Assembly (NCBI GenBank): GCA_905221605.1
Contig: CAJNDS010002672.1
Coordinates: forward strand, 256,520 to 320,519
Length of the DNA stretch: 64,000 nt
Reading direction: 5' to 3'
Source: Symbiodinium natans
Lineage: Eukaryota > Sar > Dinophyceae > Suessiales > Symbiodiniaceae
A program made the translations under genes and the position numbers. The notes beneath the pieces are model-generated. The model saw only the letters and a program-made list of their open reading frames with translations. It ran no database searches and was not told where the DNA came from. Below, piece by piece: positions 27,301 to 39,400 of the stretch (its first letter is position 1; the number at the start of each line of letters is the position of its first letter).

Positions 27301-30226
27301 GGTAAGGTTGGCATGATCTGTCCAACACAGAGTCCGAATAGAGCCAAACATGCGGCGTGTCGCCCGCTTTACCTCGAGCTGGGCAAACGCCTCCTGTGTC
27401 AAGGGCGGCCAGTTCTGCTGCGCGGGGGTCAAGCTCTTCGAGTGCGTCATAAGCACTTTGAGCTGGCTCAAGTCACGCGTCATCTGCACGACGCTGCCCC
27501 CTACCGCGATGCCCGACGCATCCGCGATCTGCTCAAGGGGACACGACCCATCCGCAGCAGAGGCCTCATCGAAGGTAGCCAAATTGATGCGATTCTGCAT
27601 CATGCGCTTAATCGCTTTAAAGGCTTTGCAACCCTCGGTGGCGGCTGAGCCCAGCCCGCCTTCAGGAAAGACGGCGCCTGGCTTCTGCCACTGCCCTAAA
27701 ATCTTGGCTGCGTGCCCATACTCAACAGGCAGGTAGCCGCGCAACCAGTTTGCGCAACCCAAAAATTGCTGAATATGAAGTTTCTCCCAGAGCGGGGGAA
27801 AGTCAATCACCGCCTGACAACGCTCTTCGTCAGGCGAACTCCCGTCCCGCCCAATGTTGTGTCCCAGGAGCTTGCCTTTGGAGACACACACTTCGGCCTT
27901 GCTGATTCCAAAGGAGAACCCAAACAAGATTGACTTGTCTAGGAAACCCTCTAAGGAAACGAGGTGGTCGAGGAGGTGCGGGCACGCCTTAGGGTGTCGG
28001 GCGCGCATATCTGCCGCGAGCTTCTCATAATAGTAGTCCGTTGGAGGCTCTTCGATCATCTTGTCGATATCCCAGCTCTCCACGATATGATAGCTCGGGC
28101 AGCGCGCCGTGTCGACCGCGTCTGCTGGGCGCACAGCGTCACTTGCGCCTCTTCCAGCCGTGGCCGATCCCTCACGCCAGCCAGCCCAGCGTGGCCCCTT
28201 GCGCGTCCTAAAGACCGCGAGGCGTTCGGTGACGGGGACTTCATCGCTGCACGCAACGCTTTCCGCCACACGCAAATCCCTCGTGTCCCAGAGACGCCAC
28301 GCCTCACCTACGCGCTGAAGCAAGCACGTTTCGTAAGGCGCCTTCTCGACCGCCAGGGTCCCAAGGTCCTTCTGCGCAGGGCGCCTACCCCACACAGACG
28401 CGTAACCACCTGGCGCCTCCCACCAGCTGTCGGCGCTTGGAAGGTGGTCCAAGCAAGTAAGCACTCCAGGCTCCTCAACAGGGCGCCCAACCGGGCCGCT
28501 CCCGCCCCACACCGAAGCGAGAACAGTCACCGCAGCAAGGACCGACAGCACACCGATCCTGGCGCCGGTACGCAGCCGCCCAAAGGACCGCGCACACGAG
28601 GAACAACCTTGGAAGCTTCTTGCCGCGGCCCTGGACGCGGACCCGCAAGCAAAGCACGGGTCGTGGTCAACCGAGGCAACGGCGACCCCACAATCCGCAC
28701 ATGCCTGCGGAGACGGCTCCGACTCGAAAACCGTCTCAACCGCGCCACAACCACAGGCCGCAGTGCTTACGAGGCCGGAACGCACTTCCGCAACAACCTC
28801 GCCCGGCTGGAGAGAGTGATCACACTCTTGGGCTGCGAGCAACACAAACCCCTTTCCCTCTCCTGTGGGCCAAAGGCCTGGTACGGCCTCGACCCCGCAC
28901 TCCACCGGAAGCACTACCTCGGACAGGGATCCCTCTGCGGAGACTCCTTGCTCCCGCACGACAGGCACCAGCACCCCGTCGCCTGGCGAGAGCTCGAGAG
29001 GCCCTTCCCCGTCGTAGCGGAGGAGCTCCCGACTTCCGCCCCCAGGCTCGGTGCATGACGCGTCGTCCAGGCTCGACAACCGCGCTTCGAAGGCGTAGGC
29101 CCTGTCCTTCCGGGTCTTGCTGTGATCCTCGCACCTGGGAATCCTGATTCCCAGCGTGTCGAGGACGTGAAAGTCGGGACCCGGCCTGAAGCCCAGGCCC
29201 ATCCTTCCGGCGCAGTCCAACGCTCTGCCGCCGAGGATCAGTCCGTGCCAATCGGACGTCCCCCTGGCCGCGATTTTGCATCGCACGAAAATTTCAGTGT
29301 TGGGGCGACAGTCGTCCGCCGTCCTGCCTTCCAGCAGCGTGACGCGCAAGACTGCTGCCCCCTTCAGAGGAACGGGGGCTCCCGAAGCAATGCCATGCAC
29401 ATATTCGGGGTGGACCCACTTCTCGAGTCTCACGACCGGGAAGCCGGGATCTTCGGTACCGATCCCCAGCTCTGCAGCCCGGTTCATCATGCCCACCACA
29501 AGTTCCTCGGTCACGTGGTTTGCGCCGGCGCATCCGTCGAGCATGCACTCGACCTTACGGTCGAGCACCTGGACTACCGTTCTGTACTGGTAGCCTCCTG
29601 GCTCGTTGTCTGCCAGGCTCCACCAGTCCTTCGGCAGATCGTCCAGGGTGGCGAACTTGTCACGCCCGCCCTTGCTCAACGGAAGCGCGTGCTGCTGCAC
29701 CGCGGCGCGTCCTGCGGCTCCTGAGACGCCTGCCTGGACGCCTGAGCTGCCTATCTGGACACTAAACGCGGCGAAGGGGTTGGACATGGAAGCCCCGGAG
29801 GGCGCGGCCCAGTTGGCAGTCGTCAGGTTGTGGACCATGTCGCAGCTGGCTCCTTTCTTGCACGACCCATTCTTGGAGAAAAAGGGGCAAACAGTGCCTG
29901 GTGGCTTTGCCGCGCCTTTGGCCGCAGCCTTAGGCTTAGCGCTGGCCTTTGCCTTGCCACCTCCCTTCCCTTTGCCCTTGCCTTTCGCCGTGGCGGCGGT
30001 TTGGTCACCCTTCTTGGCCGCGAGAGCTTTTCTGCGAAGCTCCTTGTCGTGGCTGTACGGGCAGGCATCCCCTTTCGGGCAATTCCCGTGGTCGCGAAAG
30101 TGGAAGCAGATCTTCTTGTCCGCTCCTTTGCCAGCTCCCTTCGACGCAGCGGCAAACGTGTGATCCGCGCCAGCCTTGGCCGCGGCAGCTGCTCCCTTCG
30201 CAGCAGCCTTCGCGGCGGCCTTGAGG
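24148..30226 (-). CDS. Pol ORF A, left-contig copy (5' end lost in gap): CCCH fingers, protease, RT thumb, RNase H, integrase
   Basis: Open from the gap to TAG/TAA at 24148. Going 5' to 3': CCCH fingers (30140-29830); protease-like LDGCAGANHV (about 29530-29500) and ILGGRALDC; a Cys-rich stretch with a hydrophobic segment (about 28,740-28,520); RT thumb with KGKLLGHNIGRDGSSPDEER (about 27,880) and FLGCANWLRGYLP; RNase H with D (IADASG, about 27,520), E (TQEAFAQLE) and D (WTDHAN); a zinc-ribbon-like CICGKR...CPAC; integrase with HHCC (HCGVLGAHRS...CLAC, about 25,300-25,160), D (VDCEGPN), D (RSDRGPEF) and E (NERVHQEV), and a C-terminal GDRVVWNAP domain. No RT palm lies before the thumb. The next ORF is in the -1 frame. 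Confidence 0.88.
24292..24298 (-). promoter_or_regulatory. Putative -1 ribosomal frameshift site
   Basis: On the minus strand ORF A reads TCG GGG GGT; the heptamer G GGG GGT fits X XXY YYZ in the ORF A frame. Slipping one base back enters ORF B (GGG GGG TAC TTC), which continues with YFFRPGPMEAHAED. The same heptamer is at 36322-36328. Confidence 0.55.
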
Positions 30227-30326
30227 NNNNNNNNNNNNNNNNNNNNNNNNNNNNNNNNNNNNNNNNNNNNNNNNNNNNNNNNNNNNNNNNNNNNNNNNNN
30301 NNNNNNNNNNNNNNNNNNNNNNNNNN
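30227..30326. other. Assembly gap of exactly 100 N
   Basis: A conventional scaffold gap. The left contig end (to 30226) equals the right contig at 42256, and the right contig start (30327) equals the left contig at 18284. The flanks therefore overlap by about 11.94 kb and are not separated by unknown DNA. Confidence 0.97.
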
Positions 30327-33300
30327 TCTTCTTGTGTTTGCTTCTAAGAAGAGGCTGGATCGTTTCCTGATCCATCGCGCGATTGGCCAGAAGGATCTCG
30401 TACTCCAGCTCATCCTGGCTGCTCTCGGAGCCCGAGTCCCTCTGTTCGCCGCGCCGCGGATCCGGGATCCCGCGGGAAACAACCTCTGCCAAGCGGAGGG
30501 GTGTGCTGCACCTAAAGCACAGCTGCCTGAATGAAAGGTTCCATTCATAGCAGTTAGGGCACTGCCACCCTGCTATGCGGAGCGCCTCGCTGATGTGATC
30601 ATCGCGCTCCGCCTTCTCCGCCTGGCGCCGCTCCCGCTTCTTGGCGCGCTCGGCCGCCTGCGCCTCCTCGGCCGCCTGGAGGGCTTCAGCGAGTTCCTCA
30701 TCGCTGAGGAGCCTCGCGGCATCTGCCCGCGCTTGTTGTTCTTCAAGCTCTTCGGCAGAAAACCTCCGCCGCCATTGCTCCGGCGCGGTTTGAGGATCCA
30801 CCTCCCACCACCCGATGTCGATCCCATTGATCCATCGGCCGTCGCACGGCGCCCGCATTCGGGCCGCCCGCGTGCGTGGTGAGGCACTGGTCCTCGGTAA
30901 CCGGGTTGATGGCTTCGCAGAAGAAGCACCGCCAGCTGCCGTAGGGGTAAAAGCGGCCTTCGACGTAGGCTCGGTTGGCTGGGAGGGCGACCTCGTCCGC
31001 CTCATCCGCGGTGGCAGCCTCCATCTCAACCGAGACCTCCTCGTCTTTGACGACCTCAGCCTCCTCCTCCTGCTCTTCCTTGACCAGGGGCTCTTCCTCC
31101 TCCCGGCCAACTTTGAGGTGGGACTCAGTGCGAACCTCGGCGCGCATCGAAATGACGTCAAGGCTATCCGCGGCTGGGTCGCCCGCGAAGAAGGAGTCGA
31201 TCTCCTTGGCATGGAGATCGTCAAGAGGCGTCACCAGGTCCGGCGAGTAATCTCGCTTGGAGCGACGCTCGGCCAGGCGTCGCTGGACGTCGCCCTTCGG
31301 CGGCTCGAGGGCCCGCCCGCGCGGAGCGGCCTTCCGCGGAGGCTCGGGCTCGGCCTCCTCCGTGGGCTCGCTCTTGGGCGTGGACCCTCCATCGCTTCCC
31401 TCTGGAGCACCAGGGGGGTCCAGCTCGGGGTCGTCGCGAAGCCACCCCGGCGGATGGCTACCACCGTAGATGTGGTGCGATCCGTCCTCAAGCTGGATTC
31501 GGTCCCCTCGCCTCAGGAGCGGGACTCTCGAGTGATCGTACCCGTTGGCTTTGTGGTACCTAATCACTCGGAGCATGGGCACCTCCCCATACCCACCGTC
31601 CTTTCCTCGGCGGAACAGCCGTCCCCGCCAGTCCTGACGAAAAGGGTCAAGAGGTGCGGAGGGGCTGATCCCCAGGTTGGGCGGAAGAGAGGCGCCATGG
31701 CAGGCCGCCTGATGCAAGTGGTACTGCACCAGCGACTCAAAGGCTAGCCCGCATCCCGGAGCCGAACATCCGTGGTGGCCGTCAGCGTTGGGGCGAGGCT
31801 CCTCTGAGGCTGAGGCGGACTGGGCGGTCCCGCCTCCCGAAGGCCTGGCGGAAGTGCTCGACCGCGCAGCCCCGGGGGCGTCCTGACCATCGTCAGACAC
31901 CTCTTCCCCGTCGGCGCCTTCCCCGGCCGCCCGACTCTCTCCCTCTCGGCGCAGCGTTTTGAGGGACTCCTCACGCTTGGTGATCTTCTCCAGCTTCACC
32001 ATCGCAGTTCCCGCAACCTCCAGTATTCTCGACTGGAGCTTCTGCGCTCTGAGGAGAGCTTCGGACCGCGCGAGGTATTCCTTCGCGCTGGTGACCACAG
32101 ACTGGCCGAGCACGAGGACTCCTTCCTCTGTGCTCTCGGCCTTGGCCCCACTTGCGGGCTCCTCGTCCTCCTTCACTTTGACCGCGGCTGGAGGCGCCCG
32201 CGTATCGGGAAGATCCGAGCTGGAACTATCTTCCTCGACACCTTCAGCTTCTTGGGCTGCCTCTTCCTCGAGCGAGTCCTCGGGCTCGAGGACATTGGGG
32301 CCCGGGACGTTACGCCTAGGGTACGCCTTGGGCTTCGCTGGCACGATCGAAGTCCTAGGCGTCCCTAGGGGACGCCCTTTGGCCTTAGGCGCGGCCTTAG
32401 GAGGAGTAACAGGTTGTGCGGCCCCCGCGGCCATGACACGACCCGCAGGGGCCAGCACAACCGTCGAGGAGCTCGCCGCGCCACTGCTGGCCGCAGCAGC
32501 TTGGGACGCTTGGACCGTGCCCAGCTTCGGTCCTCGCCCCAACGGCGGGTTGGGGCCCGCACTGGAGTCGCCTAAACTCTTTAGGTCGACACGCAGGACC
32601 AACCTATCCACTTCCAACTCAGCTATCAAGTCTGAGTAGACAGGCGAGCCCCTGAGGAGTGCCCAGATGCGGGAAATGCCGGTGGCCCTAATCTGGCCAG
32701 TGAGGGCCACCCCATCCGCTCCTGCATAGATGGGCACTCCGGCGTCCCGCAGGACCGCCAGTCGGACCTCGACTATGCAAGTCGATCCGCGGCGGAACCC
32801 GCGCCTTCCGTCCTCCCACTGCGTGGGGCAGTGTCCTAGGACGTAGTGCACCCCGAGGCGGCCTCCCGGCCCGCCGCCGGGGATCAGGCCGTTCTGCACC
32901 AGGCTTGGCACGACATGCAGGTCCGTGCCGTGCCACATGGCCGGGCCATACTGTCGGATGAGGTCGTCGATGGCCGTCTCACTTAGGCCCTCCATCATGA
33001 ACCCCATCGGATGGCCGCAATCGGCAGAGTGGCCTTGGAAGGCACGAAGGAAACCAGCGTGCGAGGTGTCCAACCTCGGTTTCCGCTGGTTGGCGTCGTG
33101 CGCGACCGCCTGGTTGTACTGGTTGATGGTGATCCCGAGTTGTTCGATCAACTCATCAACCGGGTAGAGGCCGCCCGGACCGAACCGGCCTCTGCAGCCA
33201 CCTTCGCCGTGCCGCATGCATCGGACTAGCGTCGTCTATCGTGGGCGGGCCCTTCCGGCCCTTAGGGCCTGGGCTCTTGCTCTTGCCCCTGCCCTTCGAC

Positions 33301-33512
33301 CCTCCTCCGCCCATCGCGGCACTGAGGCCCGCGGCTTTGCTGGACCTCCGATGGGCGGGGCCGGTGTGCAGTAGTGGTAGGCAGCCGCTCCCGCGCGGCC
33401 AGGGCACGGCCCGCAGCGGGGCCTTGTGGTTGACCACGAAGGTCCGGGCGACCGATCGGTCGCTCCCGCGCGGTCTGGTTGCGACCCGCAGCGGGGCGCA
33501 GTGCACAGGCAC
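30327..33512 (-). pseudogene. KptA-PLD accessory ORF, right-contig copy, partial and frameshifted
   Basis: This covers the KptA domain and the first zinc fingers, then runs into the N gap before the membrane segment and PLD domain. Compared with 18284-21482 it has an 11-nt deletion near 33229 that destroys the start of the KptA domain, and a 2-nt deletion near 30849. The rest matches at near identity. It is most likely the poor end of a contig overlapping the left one. Confidence 0.75.
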
Positions 33513-36412
33513 GAACGCGGGGAGGGACTACCTACCCTAGGCTCTACAACACACTTGAACCGCTGCGGCGGGGGTTTGGGGAGTTTCCTTAAGGTCTGGG
33601 CTTTAAGGCTTCTACGGCTTCTGCTTCGACCTTGGACCGAACCTCTAGGCCTGCTTCCTAAACACTGGCTGCGGGACAAACGAACGAAGCTGCACGCGAC
33701 GAACGACGAAAAATCCTTCTGCCCGCAGACCGGCGACCTGGGAAACGGCCCGCCCCAAAAACACCCGCCCTGAACACAGAAACACCCGAACAGCCCCAAC
33801 ATCCTGAGCATCAGAACGCGCGTGGGGTGATTCTGGTCTGAGCGCGCCGCGTCATGGTTCGCGCGCTTGGTGTTGTGCGCACCGCGAACGCCTAAGGCTT
33901 CAAGAGCAGACGACGCGCTCTGCGGAGCCGCGACTGCCCCCTTGGCGCACGCTTCGCGCACCGCCCCCTCGGCTTGGGCATCAGTGAAAAACTGCCCATC
34001 AATGACCCTACCCGTCCTAACAGTAAGATCATCCACGTAGGCTATCCACTCCTTAGTATACTTAAGGCGCCTACCTCTGCCGGGGGCATAGGCCCTATCA
34101 ACCACAAAGTTGAAATCATCTGGGCCGTTAATCGGGCCAAAGGTGAGGCCGACAGGGAGATATTTCCCTGATCTTGCCACAATGGCCAACACCTCGCGAG
34201 CACGCTTGGTGTTCCTAATCTGATTAAACCCACTAACCGCATCCACGAAGGTATACCAAACCGAACCTACTGCGGCGGCGAGCACATCGCTGCCCCGCCG
34301 ACAATAGTACGTGGAGCGCTTAATTCGGGCATTCACACGGCGGTAGTCAACCACCAAGCGTCGCTTCCTATGCCGCTTGTAGCTGGGCATTTCCTTGGTC
34401 GGAAACGGCGCAGATCCCCAAGCCGAGCTGCCGCGGATCAACTGACCCCGCTTGCATTCTTCTTCAAGCTTGTCGTCGACCCATTGCGCGGACTCGCCCC
34501 TCAGACTGTGAGGCTGGGACGAGACCGGCGGCCCGGTGGGGATGCAGTCATGGGCGAACTTCCTGACCGTGGTCCTGGTGGTGTCCTCCACCCAGAACCC
34601 AGCGGCCTTTCGCCGTATGACCTCCCTGACGGCTGCGATATCAGCATCGGTCAGCCCGGGTCTGGTTGGTCCAGGCTCGATCTTCAAACCCGACCATACG
34701 AGGTCTCTATAGGCCTCGGTGCGCCTAGGATCCTCCGCGACCTTCTCGCCCGCAAGAGCATAGACCTCAAGGTCCGCCCGGACGGAATCCCAGTCCTTGG
34801 CGTCCGCCTTGGTCCGCCAAAACGCTTCCTTCTCCGCGGCATACTTATCCACCTCCTTATCCAGCTCCGCACGCTCTGCTGGCGTGAGGTCCTCGCCCGA
34901 CCGCACGTCCGGGAGGGGAACGACTGGAGAGGGCTGTGGCGCAGCCGCGGCGCTATCTGCACCCGCAGTCGCTGGAAAGCTTTCAACTGCAGCGGTGCAC
35001 AGCTCTTCTGCGCCCCTCAGACCAAGGTCCTGGAGCGAGGCGCAGAAAGCCGCCCCTATGAGGTTGTAGTCGGATTGCGCGCGCTCAACGTGCTTGTGCT
35101 GCACTGCGCCTAGCGCATCCGGCCTACTACACCTCAAACCTACCGATTCTAAACTGAAATCGGCGAGCCACAGGGCCCCGCTCTCAACGAGGTTGCCGCG
35201 GCCACTGGCCCGCGCGAACTGGCACATGTCAGCCCGCACGAAAGCCCAAGGCCAGCGTGGCTCTGCGAGCGTCCCAAACAAGGCGCCCCACTCCTCTAGC
35301 CGCCAAGGTTCCCACTCGCCTTTTTGCGCCTGCAAACGCAGCGCGACGTGGGCGCCCGCGCGTGTGCGTTCCTGCGCACACCGGACGACTAGCTGGAGGA
35401 AAGCCCGGGGCACATTCTTGCCCTCAAGCCCAATTACGAGCACCTTCGGCTCTGTGCGCAGAACAGCGCCGCTAATGGCCTCCAAGTGCTCTTCTGCGGC
35501 CAGGTTCCAGGTGATCCCGTAGGCCTGCTTGCCTTGCACAAAAGCGGGAACAACCCTGTACCCGTGCCTCCTAGCCGCGTCGGAAACGACCGCGTCACCC
35601 CAAGCAACCTCTAAGACATCGGCAACCCCACCAAGGAAATACTGCCGGAACCAACTCTCGACAGCACCCGACTCTGGGGAAGCCCTAGGCTGCAACGCGC
35701 GGGGTTCCGCGACCAAGAGGTCCGCGAGGGCCTCTTGGATCGAGAGCACACTCGTGCCGGCACGAGACGCTCGCTCGAGGGTCCTGTCCTGCAACGAATA
35801 CGCCCCCTTGTCCAACTTTCTGGCCGAGGCTGCAGCAAGCATGCCGTCGCGGTTTAGGTCGATTTTGGAAATGATTTCCTTCACAGAAACCGCTTCATGG
35901 GCCGGACGGGTCCCTTCTGAAAGCGTGAGCGCTCCGTCCTCGGCGATATATGCAAGCCGCCATTTGACGCGAACCCCGCTGGCGTCGGGGAGATAGCGAT
36001 GGACGCCAACCTGCGCACGGGCCGCATCCACCTGCGTGACCCGTCCTAACCTGCACACCTTCGGGCCTCCACCTACACCCCGATAGGCAATGCGGTCACC
36101 AAGGCGGAGGACGAAGTCCCTCCCGCGCCTGGTCAGCGTGAACTCCACCTGTTTGGCGTCGCCTTGAACCTGCTGCCCTAAGCTGGGGCGAGACAAGTCG
36201 TCCCCGCCGGTTCCATCGTCCTCAAAGACGACCGGCTCGCGGGATTCCGCGCCATCTGCATCCGCAGGGACAAGAATGCAGTCTTCTGCGTGCGCCTCCA
36301 TCGGGCCGGGGCGGAAGAAGTACCCCCCGACTCCATCGACACGGGCTCCAAGGTGAGCCTGTGGCCCTTGACTTCCAACACGCGCCAGGGGCCGGTCAGA
36401 CCCGGTTTCCAA
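33236..36412 (-). CDS. Pol ORF B (RT fingers-palm), right-contig copy
   Basis: 1058 residues, nearly identical to the left copy at 21206-24382. It overlaps ORF A by about 235 nt in the -1 frame and shares the GGGGGGT slip site (36322-36328). RT fingers (RRLVVDYRRVNARIKRSTYY) and palm (FVDAVSGF, YVDD at about 34028-34039) are intact. Being a duplicate from the overlapping contig, it probably does not exist as a second gene. Confidence 0.8.
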   Translation of the reverse strand: METGSDRPLARVGSQGPQAHLGARVDGVGGYFFRPGPMEAHAEDCILVPADADGAESREPVVFEDDGTGGDDLSRPSLGQQVQGDAKQVEFTLTRRGRDFVLRLGDRIAYRGVGGGPKVCRLGRVTQVDAARAQVGVHRYLPDASGVRVKWRLAYIAEDGALTLSEGTRPAHEAVSVKEIISKIDLNRDGMLAAASARKLDKGAYSLQDRTLERASRAGTSVLSIQEALADLLVAEPRALQPRASPESGAVESWFRQYFLGGVADVLEVAWGDAVVSDAARRHGYRVVPAFVQGKQAYGITWNLAAEEHLEAISGAVLRTEPKVLVIGLEGKNVPRAFLQLVVRCAQERTRAGAHVALRLQAQKGEWEPWRLEEWGALFGTLAEPRWPWAFVRADMCQFARASGRGNLVESGALWLADFSLESVGLRCSRPDALGAVQHKHVERAQSDYNLIGAAFCASLQDLGLRGAEELCTAAVESFPATAGADSAAAAPQPSPVVPLPDVRSGEDLTPAERAELDKEVDKYAAEKEAFWRTKADAKDWDSVRADLEVYALAGEKVAEDPRRTEAYRDLVWSGLKIEPGPTRPGLTDADIAAVREVIRRKAAGFWVEDTTRTTVRKFAHDCIPTGPPVSSQPHSLRGESAQWVDDKLEEECKRGQLIRGSSAWGSAPFPTKEMPSYKRHRKRRLVVDYRRVNARIKRSTYYCRRGSDVLAAAVGSVWYTFVDAVSGFNQIRNTKRAREVLAIVARSGKYLPVGLTFGPINGPDDFNFVVDRAYAPGRGRRLKYTKEWIAYVDDLTVRTGRVIDGQFFTDAQAEGAVREACAKGAVAAPQSASSALEALGVRGAHNTKRANHDAARSDQNHPTRVLMLRMLGLFGCFCVQGGCFWGGPFPRSPVCGQKDFSSFVACSFVRLSRSQCLGSRPRGSVQGRSRSRRSLKAQTLRKLPKPPPQRFKCVVEPRVGSPSPRSCLCTAPRCGSQPDRAGATDRSPGPSWSTTRPRCGPCPGRAGAAAYHYCTPAPPIGGPAKPRASVPRWAEEGRRAGARARAQALRAGRARPR

Positions 36413-39400
36413 GGCACACGCCCCGCCCCCTCTGAACGGGCCCTCGGAGCGTTCCAGACCACTCGGTCGCCTGGTTTAAGGTCCACAGTGCGCCTATGGC
36501 GGTTTGCAAGTTTCGCCCGCGCTTCTGAAGACCGCGTCCAGTGCTCTCGGACCGCAGCAGCTAGCTCCGAGAACTGTTTGAACTGGCTCCGAGCCCAATC
36601 AGAGATGGGTTCAAACTGCAAGGCGTCTCGCAGGACGTCCTTTTCAAGTGGTAGAGCGAGCGACCAGCTCCGCTCTAGGTCCCTCGGGGTATACCCGTGG
36701 GGTCCCGGAGTGTTGTCTATGACGTACTCCGCCACCACGAGCCAATCCGACCAAGCTTCGGAAAGGGAGGCGCCGACTTGTCTGACGACCGCCCCCAGCA
36801 CCTTTTGAACTTCTTGGTGGACTCGCTCGTTTGCGCCCAACTCACAAGGCCTCAAGGGCGCGCTAAACCGCCACTCGGTCCCAAGCATCGCGCTGAGTTC
36901 TGCCATGAGCGCGTTCTTGAACTCTGGCCCTCTGTCCGACCTGATGAGGCTCGGGATCGTCCTGCTGCGAAGCACACAGCGCACGAACGCCCTCCTGACT
37001 TCCGCATGAGTCAGAGACCTCATCGGCTCGAGGAGGACAGCATGACTGAGGCAATCGAAGTACGTAAGCGAGTACCTATGCCCCTCCCTGTCCTCTCGGT
37101 TCGGACCCTCACAGTCCACGCTGACTTCCTGCCAGCAAGTCTCGGCGCCACACTTGACCGCACGAGCTTCAACCTTCGTCGGTCGAGAGCGGCCTTTAAT
37201 GCAGGCGAGACACTTGGCGACCCAGGTCCGCACATCTTTCTCCAAATCGGGCCACCAGACTGCCCTCTCCAGCAGTTTGATGGTAACCTCGGCAGACCTA
37301 TGGGCCCCAAGGACTCCACAGTGGACTGAATTGTAGCAGGCGCGGCGCCAGGTCACCCCATTCGCGCCCGCAGCCCCGTTGGGAACCACTGGGACGACGA
37401 CGGTTTGACCCGTCCTGAGGGTCACCTCGCGCTCCAACAACCCGTCTCCGGATATCACCATCGGCGGCTCCGGCTTGCGAATCGAGCCCGCCAATGAGGG
37501 ATCGCGCCGCTGGCCCTCGTACCACGCCGTACGAAGGGATCCCGTGACTCGGAACTCCGAAATGTTCGCCGCGTCCCTCGCCTCGACCGCAAGCTGTTCG
37601 CGACGATTTTCGTCCTCCCCCGCGGCCAGGCTCAAAGACGGAACACCGCCCTTAAACTCGACCTTGACCTTGGTTGAGGAATGGTCCCAAATGCACAGGA
37701 TAGGGCTATGGCTGACGAGCTCTAGAACCACAGCAGGGCCATTGTGCTCCTCACCCATAAACGCCAAAACTCTACCCTTCAGCTTGCAGTCATTGGCATT
37801 CTTCCCGCGACTGATAGCGCCCGCGGTCCAATGCCCTTCTACGCCCTCATTGGACGCAGAGAATTGAGCAAGGACCCTTGACGCCTGCCGGGTAGAACCG
37901 CGGGGATCCGAGGCTTCTCCGGTTGCCCGCCAGCCAATGACCTGAGTAACCCTACCCACAAGGGCTATCAGCTTGCCGAAGGATGGGTCTAAGGCAACCT
38001 CCTTGCCCTTAGACCTCCAGAGCACTTCGCACTGCTCATTCACGACATGCCTGTGGCCGTGCCAGTTCACCACTGACGACCAATGCACGACGATGTCGCC
38101 CTGAACCGCATCCAGGGGCGAGCAGTTGTGCCCCGCCACCACAGCACCATCTTCTCTAACCACCCATGTGGTCCAGTAAGGCTTCACATCGCCCCACTTG
38201 GAAAGATCCTTGTGCTGGGAGCCGAGGCTGAGCTTCATGGAATGGCCCTTCTTCCATATCTTCCCACTCAGCATGCCATATGCTGTGGGAACTGGAGCAT
38301 CCTTGGGCGTAGTCCTGAACCCTACCGCCCATTGCTGGATGGTTGAGGACCTAACCCTAAACAAACCTCCTGTCCTATCCAAAGTTGCAAGGACGGAGTT
38401 GACCTCTAGGCCCACCTCATGGGCCTCAAGGTCGCCCTCAAGCGGAGGCTCGGGCTCCTCCCGCTCGGCTATCTCTACCGAGGTATCGACTGCCTCTTTC
38501 TCGATGCAGGCGGGGCAGCGAGAAAACAGGTAGGTCCGTTTGCCGCAGATGCATAGACCCTCATGGTCCCAGAGGGGTCGTGACGGTTCGTCCAGCATCC
38601 CTCTAATGCTAGCATCATCGATGGAACGAACCGCGTCCAACCTCAAGGACCGCAGAACTTCCGCCCCCAATGCCTGCTTCCCTACGATCCCAAAACCTCG
38701 CAGGGGAGGCTCCGGAAAATCCTTCTTGAGTTCCGGACAAGCCTCGGCCACTTCCAAGTGGCCTTGCTGCGTGCGCCAAAGGCGTGGCCGCACCGCCCAG
38801 ATAGCCTTGATGCCTGCCCAAGCCTCTCCTACAGCCCTAGCTTCTTTGCGCTGCAGGTTCCTTGCTTGGAGCGTAAGCTCAACAACCAAAGGCCACCTAA
38901 GGACGGCTGTGACCAGCCCGCCTTGCCCAAGTCCTACGAGGAACTGCGGACGAAACCCCGAAGCTTCCCTAAGAACCTTGGCACACGAAGTGAGCAAGTC
39001 GACCCTGATCCGCTTTGATCTTCTTGGTCCCTGCGAGCCTGCCGGCCCCGCAATCAAAATGCGAGGCAAGCCCGTCGGTATCCTCAAACGGACCCCAACA
39101 ACCCCTGACAGCCACAGAAATTCCAGGGAGGCTCGCTTGGAAGACGCGCCTGATCTCAGTCAGCTCTGCGTCCTGCTCTTTCCAACGCGCGTAGTCAAAG
39201 ACAACCATGACGCGCACCGGAAGGGCTGCGACGACGCACATCGGCACAGCCGCGGCCTGGACACGGCCCGCAGGCTCTGGGACGGCGTCGTTGCCGACCG
39301 CCCAGGGCACGGGTCCCGACGTTTGTGCTCGGGTAAGGTTGGCATGATCTGTCCAACACAGAGTCCGAATAGAGCCAAACATGCGGCGTGTCGCCCGCTT

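Noticed and set aside
30743-31224. Start of a 2358-residue ORF running through the gap
   Set aside because: The portion upstream of the N gap is a frame-shifted read of the accessory ORF, joined to Pol ORF A only through the N run.
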